This document shows positions 12,338 through 22,800 of a stretch of DNA of 64,000 nucleotides, piece by piece. The first letter of the stretch is position 1, and every line of letters begins with the position of its first letter. Origin of the DNA: Sophora flavescens (taxonomy: Eukaryota > Streptophyta > Magnoliopsida > Fabales > Fabaceae); the NCBI GenBank assembly GCA_030762895.1, contig CM061062.1, positions 284,576,397 to 284,640,396 of the forward strand. The letters are read 5' to 3'. The translations under genes were made by a program, and so were the position numbers. The notes below the pieces were generated by a model. It was given only the letters and a program-made list of their open reading frames with translations. It did not search any database and was not told the DNA's origin.

Positions 12338-13410
12338 GCTTAATTACACTTTTAGTCCATCTACTATTATCAACATGCGAGATATTTTTTTTTAAATACA
12401 TTTGGTCCTTCAATTTTCCAAATGTTACAGATTTAATCCCCTTCCCCATCATCCGTTAATTTGATAACGGACCCCTGTGTTAGACGTTTGTCCATGTATG
12501 TAGTTAACGTATCAATTTGTTATTGAAATATTAATTTTTGTAAAAAAAGAAAAGAAAAAGAAAATCTGATTAGTGGGGCAGAGGCGGTCTTCTTCCCCAA
12601 GATTTCTTTCTACAAGGTGCCTTTGTGTAATGCGTAGTAAAGGGGCGAGGCTCAAGTTCTATATAGAGAAGCACAGCAACAAGGAGAAGGAGGTATACTA
12701 TGCTATGCTAGAACAACATGAACAAAATTTCTTCCATGGGTCTTACGTCTATGGAGAAAAGTCTCCACATATCAAGGATTCAAAAATGGCGGTTGGGGGG
12801 ACAAAGAATTGAATCAAGAAAATAAAATAAATAAACTAAAATTTCAAATGATGGAAATTAATGAGACTTACCATATCTGTTAAATCAGCGTAAGTTTGCT
12901 AGATAGAAAATTGGCTGGAGGAATAACGTCAGTAAACTAAAGCAAAGGAACGCACACCTTTCAGGGAATAACATCAGCCATGGCGCCCCTCCTTCGCCCA
13001 AGCCGCTATTTTTCTCCTCTTCATCGCCACGCCGCCGTCCACCAACCTCACCTCAATCTCATCACCGACGTATGCCTTTGGAGGAGGAATAGGTTGCCAC
13101 AGATCTGAACCCGTTGCTGCCATCACTGATTCACTGGTGTCGAAGGAGCGGGACTGGCTGTTCGACATTTTAATTTCTAATATATAATTAATTGATTATT
13201 TTATTAAAATAAATGCCGATGGACATAAATGTGGAGGGAGGACAAGTGTTAAAACGTAAGACACCGAGGACAATTCCGTTAGCAAATTAACGGATGATGG
13301 GTGTGAGAACTAAATTTGTTACATTTGAGATTAAATAGGCTAAAAAAAAAATATTGAGGAATAAAATCACACGTTAACAAAAGTAGAGGGATTAAAAATA
13401 TAATTAAGTC
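12338..13410. mobile_element. Mutator-like TIR element, about 1.07 kb, with internal GC-richer cargo
   Basis: The left arm (from GCTTAATTACACTTTTAGTCC) and right arm (complement from GACTTAATTATATTTTTAAT) pair imperfectly over more than 100 bp, including the shared block CATCATCCGTTAATTTG. Flanks AAAACATAA / AAAGTATAA are a plausible, mutated 9-bp duplication. The interior contains two short open frames, 12573-12812 (+) and 12974-13168 (-, starting MSNSQSRSFDTSE). Neither resembles a known domain to me. No transposase, so it is non-autonomous; the interior could be captured gene sequence (Pack-MULE style). Confidence 0.6.
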
Positions 13411-13573
13411 TAAAGTATAATATTGAAAATAAGTGTTATATTTTATTGGTATGAGCTAAAGTTATGATAATAATTTTTATTGATAATGATTTAGGAATAT
13501 TTGTTTATCGTAATTCATGTACAATAATTTATTTTTAATTGCTTTAAGTAAATTAATTATAATGGAAATTATC

Positions 13574-13629
13574 GATAATCTTCTTCTTTTTTTGACAAAA
13601 GAAAAGTTAAGCCGTTAATGATAATCTTC
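13574..13629 (-). mobile_element. Micro-insertion: 36-nt retroposon tail with 10-bp duplication
   Basis: GATAATCTTC occurs at 13574-13583 and 13620-13629. The 36 nt between them reads, on the minus strand, ...AACTTTTCTTTTGTC followed by seven A and GAA. This closely resembles the 3' end of the SINE at 25566 (AACTTTTATTTATC then A-tail). It fits an extremely 5'-truncated LINE/SINE insertion. Confidence 0.65.
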
Positions 13630-13815
13630 GATATCAATATACTTATAATATTTTATTATTTATTTATATAGATAGATATTGATGGGAAGACGGAAAACCA
13701 ATAGCCCAAATAGAGAGAAGAGGAAGTTTAGTCAAACATATGGATGATTGTCAAATGTACAATCCTAATAAATACAAGCTTTGTAGATGAAACAAATAAA
13801 AGAATAAAATAACAA

Positions 13816-14120
13816 GGTTTAATGAACCATTTGATCCCTATAAATGTAGAGTCTTTTGATTTTGGTCCCTATCTTTCATTCGGTTTGTTTTTGGTCCTTC
13901 TAACTTTTTTTTCATTTGATTTTGGTCCTGGCTCCGTTAACCACTGACATAGTAGATGGCAGGCCACGTCAACAGTGCCACATGGCTTGACACATCACTA
14001 TTATTGTTATTATTATTTTTAAATCTAGCTGCCTCGACAACTATGCATCAAATTTTTTAAATAAATAATAAATAATTAAACAAATAATTAAATAAATAAA
14101 TAAATAAATAAACCTTAATG

Positions 14121-14162
<42 letters not shown>

Positions 14163-15330
14163 TATTAATAAATAAACAATTATTTCTTTTTAATTTTTTT
14201 TTTCAAAAATCAATTCCCAACCCTATCTTCTTCTGTATCTCATACTTCTGTCTAGATATAAGGATCCATCGGCAATAGGGTACCTGGGGGTGGCTGCAGC
14301 GGCGGCACAACGGAGGAAACTGGTTTGACGGCGATGGCGGAAGCTGAAGCGAGAAATCTTGACCAAAGATGATATCGAGATGGCGGCGGAGGAGACGGAG
14401 AAGAAGACGAAGATAGCGAGACAGAGAGAATGATATCGATCGAGAAGGAGAGCAAGATAGCGACCGAGAAAGAGAAAGGCGAGAGGCATTGCATGACCTC
14501 TTGTGGTGGTTGCCGTTTGGGCTCTGCTCACAGATGGCATAGATTTGGCTGTAATGGGGGTGGAGACGTGGTGACTCGCGGTGGCAGCACGACGTCGGGC
14601 TTGCTTGCTGAATGTCGGATCTGGTGACAGGTTTTGATGTTGGTGCTTTGCGATGTTGGTGAAGGTCGGATCTGGATCTGGATCGGGCTCTGTTTTGTGA
14701 TGCTTTCTGGAAATGATGAATCAAAGGAACAATGCTGATTTTTTGATTTTTTACAGCAGGAACAATGCTGAGAATGAAGAAGAAGGAGGGGAGAAGAAGG
14801 GCAGAAGAACAGAGAAGAATTTGATGAAGCCAACGAATAGTAAATGCCGAACAGGAGGGGGAGAAGAAGAAGAAAAGGAAGGAGAAGAAGAAGAAGAATG
14901 GGGAGAAGACGGTCGCCACCCCAGTCTCCTCCGCCGCCGCCAGCATTACCTCCGCCGCTAATCGATCCATATAATCTGGGCAGAAAAGCATGAGAAATCG
15001 AGAACCAAAAGGAATAGGGTTTTTTTGACGCAGAAGAAAGATTAGGGTTGGGAAATTGTATTTTGGGGGAAAAAATGTATAAAAAATGTATTTATTTAAA
15101 TAATAAAAATAAAATATCCACATGTGTCACTGAAAAAATAATATTTAAGTCATGTGGCATTGATGATGTGGTCAACCGTCTATCACGTCAGCAGTTAATA
15201 AAGCCAGTTAACGACAAGAACCAAAATCAAATGAGAAAAAAAGTTAGAAGGACAAAAACAAACTGAATGAAAGATAGGGACCAAAACCAAAAGACCCTAT
15301 ATTTATCGGGACCAAAAAATTTATTAAGTC
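13816..15330. mobile_element. Mutator-like TIR element, 1.5 kb, with low-complexity cargo
   Basis: Arms begin GGTTTAATGAACCATTTGAT and (complement) GACTTAATAAATTTTTTGGT and stay similar for about 200 bp (TTGGTCCCTATCTTTCATTC on both sides). The flanks AAATAACAA (13807-13815) and AAATAACAT (15331-15339) form an 8/9 matched 9-bp duplication. The core has a (TA)n run and a GA/CT-rich block at about 14300-15000 giving a spurious 306-codon minus-strand frame of Ser/Phe/Arg-rich sequence. That frame lacks domain features and includes the inverted-repeat arm, so I do not call it a gene. Possibly captured 5' UTR or exon material. Confidence 0.75.
14122..14160. repeat. (TA)n microsatellite
   Basis: About 19 TA units inside the 1.5-kb Mutator-like element. 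Confidence 0.95.
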
Positions 15331-16349
15331 AAATAACATTTAACAAATAAAAAGTAAAATGTAAAACTTTTCAAGAAAATGACATGATATCATCTCAATT
15401 AATAAAATAGGCTATTCAACTTTTACATTTATAATATTAGTATAGATATTTCTTTACTCTATTAGGAAATAATGCACATGAAGTGGGGATTGAGCCACGT
15501 GGTGTGGACCGTAGAAAAAGGATATGTGAATTTGTGATGAAAGTGAAAAGGACGTGGATTTGGGATGAGATAAGGCTCGCAAGGCTTGGCCAATAATCTT
15601 GATTACGGTTTGGATTCTTTAACAATTTAGTGAATTTAGTTTAGTGAGTTGAAAGTGTGGCAACAGTTATCTATTGCTTTAAGGGTTTTGTCGAGAAAAA
15701 AATTTAGGGTGAGGACAAATACGGGATTCTATCGTGCCCCATTTGACCAATTCTTAGGATTTGCTTTAAGGGTTTAAATTTAATACATTATACTTATTTG
15801 GCATATTCAAATAGTTTTTTTTTTAAAACATTAATAATAACTTTTTAATTTTGTATTTTATTATTAGACTTTATATTTAACACAATAAGCCAGGTTGAAA
15901 TTAAAATATACATAAAATTATTTTTTTAAAATTTACATGTTTGAACATAATTAATTGGTACCACGAAACTCAATCCGCCTACGTGGAAGAACTCTTAGCA
16001 TAAAGTCATGTCATTCCCTCCTTGACTCCTCCAACTTGGGGAGACAAAAATATATAAGGTTTTGATGGGTGATTGAGGAATTTAAGTTGTATTTAGATAA
16101 ACAACTTAATTAAATATTTATTAATTTAGAATTTATCATGTGGATATTTGGCACATATAATAAGATTAGTCCAAATAAAAGTCTCTATGTTATTCCACTA
16201 CATTCTCTAAAATAATTCTAAAAAAATTTAGTGCATTTTGTCATTCTATTCATTGTCACTTTCTCTCATGACATTATTTCAAACATAGGCTTTGGCATGT
16301 TAATGTGTAGAATCTAAGTTAGGCATAAGTAGGTTAGGATAAGCTCGAC
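15331..16349. other. Intergenic upstream of the DUF1517 gene
   Basis: No gene or clear repeat ends. AT-rich; may hold distal promoter elements. Confidence 0.4.
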
Positions 16350-16660
16350 TTACTAGGTTAAGAAGATTTGTTCAATTTGTTAACGAATAGAACCCAAACC
16401 AAGCATTACTCGGCTAGAATCGGCTCAAATCCTCAAATTAAGAAAATTTGCTCCATTTGTTAATGAATAAAGCCCAAAACAAGCATGATTCGGTTAAATT
16501 CAACTCAGCTCTTTAAATTTAGAAAATTTGCTCAATTTATTAATGAATAGAGCCCACGACACGACAAACATGACTCGACTAGTATAGGCTTGGCTTGTCG
16601 AATTAAGAAAATTGACTTTATTTACTAATGAGTAGAGCCCAAATCAGACATGCTTCAAGA
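16350..16660 (+). repeat. Minisatellite of about four diverged 78-85-bp units
   Basis: Units repeat the phrase AAG AA(G/A)ATTTG.TC.ATTTGTTAA followed by CGAATAGA.CCCAAA and CGGCT.G/ACTCGACT words, at about 16361, 16440, 16518 and 16605. The array ends about 175 bp before the start codon of the DUF1517 gene, so it lies in its promoter-proximal region. Confidence 0.65.
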
Positions 16661-16833
16661 ATGTTCGACGAGACTTGTTACCAATCCCAATCTATATATT
16701 TATATTTATTTTGTGGGTGAAAGAAAAATATATTATAGATCTTGACAATCCTTGCATTCTTTCACTAATTCCCCTTTATCTCCCTCACCATACAACACCA
16801 ATTGTCTCTCATCTATTCCTCTCCCACAAAACC

Positions 16834-19800
16834 ATGACCATGCCCACAACTTTGTTACTTGAAACAACCCCCTTGTTAAGCTTGAAATGGAAACAAAGCC
16901 TCCCACTAATTCGCACACAACCTCAAACCACCAATCTCACCTTCACAACAAAACCCAACAAATTCACTCAAATAACCGTTGCAAAAACACAAGTAGTCTC
17001 CACTACAAACAACAACAGCTCAAAACCTCAAAAAACAGCGTTGGAGATTCTGGCAGACACAATACGGAATGCACTGAAAGCGTTGCGGAAACCTGCGATT
17101 GCAGCGGTTTTGGTTGGGCTTCTTCTAACGTACGATCTCAATTCTTCTGCAGCATTAGCAGCATCATCTGGTGGTCGAATGGGTGGAAGATCATTCTCTG
17201 CACAATCTTCTTCACCGTCGAGGAGTAGCTATTCAGCGTCGAGCGCTGCCGCGGGGGGATTCTCTTTCTCGGCGCCATACTATTCGCCGTCTCCGTTCGG
17301 CGGCGGGTTTTACGTTGGACCTGCCGTTGGGGTTGGAGTGGGTGCTGGTTCAAGTCTCGTCCTTATCCTTGTGGGTTTCGCTGCGTTTGTTTTGGTCTCT
17401 GGGTTCCTTTCAGACCGTTCTCAGGGTAGTTTACTCACTGCCACAGACACAACCAGCGTTTTGAAGCTTCAGGTATAGATAAAATAATAGCACCTGGATT
17501 ACCATGAAAACTAAACTTATATTATTATGGCGTTTGGCATCAGTTATATTTTGACATTATGGAGAGTGAGTCAAGTGAGGTGACAATGAAATCATGTTTG
17601 GTATGATAAAAGGCATAAAAGATGTCCCGGTAATAAATTTTGTGAATGAAACTTGAAAACCAATTATGTTCCTATGTGTGATGGTGGGAAAGAAAGATTC
17701 CTAGACATTGATATTGCCAACAATGTAGTTTTCAGATCCGGATTGCCTGCGGTAGCAAATTCACGCAGTTGACGCAGTTGTGCAATCTAGCACCATTGGA
17801 TTTACTTTTTTCATACTTCTAACCCATGATTTGCTTTGTCCAAAAAAAAAGCAAGAAATACAAGTAGAGAGAGATAGAGATGGATGACTACAGGGAATCT
17901 ACATCCGTAGTTTTTTTGGAATAAATGTTTTCCGAATCAAACGCTACCTATGTAAGGAAATGGATCCTCTCTCATGTTTTGGAATATAAGAGATAGTCTT
18001 AGCTTAAGATATTGTGATGTGTGTAGTGGATAGTTAGACTACATTCTGTTAGTAGTTAGTTCAGAGGTGGTTATTCTATTAGAACCACCCCTAGCCTCTA
18101 TTGTATAAATATAGTTGCTCCCCTGTACATTCATTTCAGAAATGAAATTCACTTTCTCAGTTTATCATTTCCTTTATATTCTCTTAGTTCTCTGTTTATA
18201 ACATGGTATCTTGAGCTTCTCGATCTTGATTCCATGGCTCTTCCCAAGGCCCTTTCTCAAACCCTAGCAATTCACAATTCTCTTTCGGCAATGGAAACAG
18301 CAGATTGAAGGAATTGTTCGAGGTCATAAACTTGATCGATTCGTCACTCGTCCAAGAATTCTTCTTCGATTTGCCTCCGATTCTGATCGTGATGCTGATA
18401 TCGTGAATCCTCTGTATACTGAATGGGAGCAACATGACGCACTCATCGCCACTTGGCTTCTTTCGTCAATCTCAGTTTCTCTTCTTTCTCGAGTAGTTGA
18501 GTGCACCTACTCGTGGCGAATCTGGGATGAAATTCATAAGCATTTCCACAATCTTCTCAGTACCAAAGCTCGTCAGCTCAGATCCGAACTTTGGTCTCTC
18601 ACCAAAGGTGATCAGAAAGTCGATGAGTTTATGCTTCGGTTTCGAGCGATTTCGGAATCACTTCTTTCTCTTGGTGATCTGATTCTGCATCGTAACCTAC
18701 TTGAGATCACTCTTGAAGCTCTTCTGGAAGAGTTTGATTCCGTCGTCGCCGCCGTCAATAGTAGACCTGATCTGTGTTCGTTAGATGAACTCGAGTCTCT
18801 CTTGCTGGTTCACGAGGCTCGACTAGAGAAAAACAAGAAATCTCTGCTCACTGGACCAATTCCGGCCAATCTGGCTCAGGCACCTCAATCCAATCGTGAT
18901 TCCGATTCCTTCTCAAACCCTAGCTCTCAGGGTTTTTCGTTTCCTGAAAGCGTTTCTCACACAACAGCGGGCAATGGTGGTTATCTAGGTAATGGTGGCT
19001 ATAGTGGTGGTTATCGAGGTGATTACGTGGTGGTCGGAATGGAGGATATCGTGGTGGCCGCAACAGTGGTTTTTGTGGCCGCAACGGTAGGTCCGATGGT
19101 TGCTCCTCCATCCAATGTCAAATTTGTAAGAAATATGGACATGATGTGAACATGTGTTATCATCGCAATACTAGTCCTTTCTTTGAGTATTACTCTCCTG
19201 CTCCTACCTATGGATTTTGGCAATCTCATCAGGCCTCCTCACAGCAGAGGCCACCCATGCATTTCAGGCCACCTCCATCACAGTATCCTTTCAATGCTCA
19301 ACCACGACCTCAGCATGCTCATGCACTCCTTACTGGTGCAGATCCAATGTTCCATAATAAGCCTTGGTATCCGGACTCGAGTGCAACTCATCACGTGATT
19401 CCGGATCCAGCCAACACGTCAAACTCATCTTCCGTGTAAAATTCAGAGCAGGTCTTTATGGGTAACGGTAAAGGTCTGTCTATTAGTTCAATTGGTTCTA
19501 TGAAATTTCCCTCACCTTTGCACCCTTATTCACACTATAAGTGCTTAAGCCCGGAAGGACAAATCTTCATGTCCAAAGATGTCTTGTTCAATGAATCTAG
19601 GTTCCCTTATGCAGAATTATTCCCTTCCACTCCTACAACTTCTCTTACCTCTACTCCTACCCACACTTCTCCCATCCCCTCGGTTCCTCCCCTTTTACCC
19701 TCTTTCACTTTTCCATCTGCACCTAACTCTCCTCACTCAGATTCTGTTTTCTCACCCCACTCACCCCACACTACCTCCACCAACTCACCCTCCTTAGAAC

Positions 19801-22800
19801 CTGCTGCCCCTAACTCTCCTAATACTGATTCCGCTCACTCCTCCTTGCCTGAGCAGCCCACTCCCTCTTCCTCTTCGAATTCCAGCACCTCCTCCTCTCC
19901 CCTTCCTCCATCTTTAGTTCATCCTCTTAACTGCCATCGTATGCAAACCCGTGCCAAATCAGGCATTGTCCTTCCCCGCCTTCATCCCACACTTTTACTC
20001 GCACACATGGAACCTACTACTATAAAACAGGCCTTGACTGCTCCTCCTTGGCTTGCAGCCATGAAAGATGAGTACACTGCTTTACTGAAAAATAACACTT
20101 GGACACTTGTTGATCCTCCTCCTAACCGAATTCCCATTGGGTGCAAATGAGTATTCCGTGTTAAGGAGAATCCGGATGGTACTATAAATAAATACAACGC
20201 CCGCCTTGTGGCTAAGGGCTTTCATCAACAAGCCGGGTGTGATTTTAATGAGACCTTTTCCCCTATGGGAAAGCCTACCACTGTGCAAACTGTCCTTACT
20301 CTTGCTGTCACAAACAAGTGGCCTATTTGCCAATTGGATGTCAATAACGCGTTTCTCAATGGGTTGCTCCATAAGGAAGTTTACATGGTTCAACCACTGG
20401 GTTTTGAAGCTAATGACAAGTCCTTGGTGTGCAAATTAAACAAAGCTCTCTATGGGTTAAAGCAAGCACGACATGCTTGGTTTGAGCGCCTCAAGACAAC
20501 ACTAGTAAAACATGGTTTTCAGTCAAGCAAGCGTGATCCCTTGCTGTTTTTATTTCAGCAACAGGGCATTCGGATTGTGTTTTTCGTTTATGTTGATGAC
20601 ATTATTGTCACAGGGAACTCCACTTCTCATATTCAGACCTTAATCGATCAGTTGAATGGTGAATTTGCTCTCAAGCAACTCGGTTCCCTGGACTATTTTC
20701 TTGGGATTGAGGTCTGTCAACTTCCTAATGGTTCATTACTGCCCTCCCAGTCCAAGTATATCCGAGATTTGCTGGCCAAAGTTCATATGGAATCTGCGAA
20801 ACCTATTCCTACTCCTATGGTTTCTAATGCAAAGCTTTCCAAAGAGGGTTCTAACTATGTTGATGACACATCCCTGTATCGGTCTATTGTAGGGGCCCTG
20901 CAGTATGCCACTCTAACAAGGCCTGAAATATCCTATTCAGTTGTGCCAATTTCTTTCGCAGAGCATTGGAAAGCTGTCAAATGGATTCTTAGGTATCTTA
21001 ATGGCACTATTGGTCATGGACTCCTCATCCAACCTGCAGCCTTGCACCAACCTCTCTCACTTATTGGGTTTTGTGATGCTGAATGGGCATCCGACCCAGA
21101 TGATCGCAGGCCCACTTTCGGAGCATGTGTGTTTCTAGGACCCAATCTCATCTCTTGGTGGTCTAAGAAGCAAACATTGGTAGCACGCTCAAGTGCAGAA
21201 GCAGAGTATTGGAGTCTAGCAAACCTGTCGGCCGAAATGCTTTGGGTTCGGTCCCTACTCACCGAGTTGCAGACCCCTTTCCAGACACCTAAGATCCTAT
21301 GTGATAACCTCAGTACAGTGTCCCTTACCCACAACCCAGTGCCGCATTCATGCACTGAACACATGGAGCTTGATATTTTCTTTGTTCGAGAAAAGGTTCT
21401 TAACAAGAGCTTCATAGTATCTCATGTACCTGCCCAAGATCAATGAGCTGATGTACTTACCAAGCCATAGTCCACTACACGGTTCTGCAGCCTAAGGGAC
21501 AAGCTTCGGGTCTGTAACAAGTCTTCACCGGGTCAACCACCCCTGACTTGTAAGGGGGAATATAAGAGATAGTCTTAGCTTAAGATATTGTGCACGTGTG
21601 TGTAGTGGATAGTTAGGACTACATTCTGTTAGTAGTTAGTTCAGAGGTGGTTAATCTGTTAGAACCACCCCTAGCCTCTATCGTATAAATATAGTTGCTC
21701 CCTTGTACATTCAATTCAGAAATGAAATTCACTTTCTCTGTTTATCATTTCCTTTCTATTCTCTTAGTTCTCAGTTTATAATATGGAATAATAGGATATA
21801 GCTGTCTTGGTAAGAGAAAGAGACACTTTTTTTATACGAGAGCCCATTGTAGGGTTCACTAATTACATTTCAAAATTTTTGCGTCTTCCACTCCCCAACA
21901 CAACCATATCCTGTTATTTCGAAACATGAGACAATCCAAATCCCTTATACAATTATTTGGTCTTTGTAATGCTATTAGCTGTTATATATGTTATGTTTTC
22001 ATCAATAAGCGGTTACATGTACTGTGCTTTTGTTGGTAGGATTTATCATTCTTGCTTAATGTGCTTCTCAAGCAACAACTATGGAATTGCTGCATTGCTT
22101 TGCACAACACAACTGTGTCAGTTTATTTGTGTTCTGAATTGTTTGGTGAGTTTTTGAGTGGAGGTGTTGTTCTGATAATTTGCTGCATTTTTTAGGTTGG
22201 GTTGTTGGGGATGGGTCGCTCAATTCAAACTGATCTGAATAGGATTGCACAGGTTGCAGATACATCAACTCCTGATGGTTTGTACTATGTATTGACAGGT
22301 GAAGCTCCTTAATATATATATGCGGTTATTTTTTTCACTTGTTTATTATATGTTAATTGTATTGTATCATATGGGGTTATGGTATTTTGTTATAAGGTTT
22401 ACTGAACACGTGAACATGATTAGTATTTTGTGTATATTGTTTTTCTAAGATATATATGACTGAAACCAAGGATTGATGGCGTATTTAAGTGAAAGTTAGT
22501 TCTTTGTGATGCCAATGTTCTTAGGTCTTGAAATGATGAACTTAATCCGGATAAAGAGATTCCGTGGGAGGACATCTTTTCCACTGCTCCAACAGAAGAT
22601 CTTCTTTAATCAAAAGGAAAATAAAATCTTTGAGAATGCTGTGAGATGCATCACAGAACTTTGCTTTATTTGAGAATAGTTCTTAGCTTTGAGGTTTATA
22701 TATCATAATACCTAGCATTGAATATATTCTTCAGTTAATGTGTAACTACTAAGGTTTACACTTTAATTCAAAAGTAAGAATGATTGATGTGTATGTATTG

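Larger units (their letters stand above)
17985..21783 (+). mobile_element. Deleted Ty1/copia LTR retrotransposon in DUF1517 intron 1
   Basis: Two LTRs (17985-18203 and 21561-21783) are flanked by TGGAA duplications at 17980-17984 and 21784-21788. A primer site beginning TGGTATC (18204) complements the initiator tRNA-Met end, and a polypurine tract TAAGGGGGAA precedes the right LTR. Gag and reverse transcriptase/RNase H remain, but most of protease and the integrase core are deleted at about 19525. By eye the LTRs differ by about nine substitutions and two short indels over about 220 bp, so insertion is not very recent. Same strand as the host gene. The LTR ends are TA...CA/TA rather than TG...CA. 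Confidence 0.93.

Noticed and set aside
14203..15123. 306-codon minus-strand frame as a gene
   Set aside because: It is Ser/Phe/Arg-rich low complexity, runs into the inverted-repeat arm of a Mutator-like element and has no domain features. Overlapping frames on both strands are equally long, as expected for GA/CT-rich DNA.
16675..16833. Upstream in-frame ATG as the start of the DUF1517 protein
   Set aside because: It would add a hydrophobic 53-residue leader (MLPIPIYIFIFILW...) in front of the normal transit peptide; the ATG at 16834 fits family length and composition.
21014..21415. 133-codon minus-strand frame
   Set aside because: Antisense shadow of the copia RNase H region.
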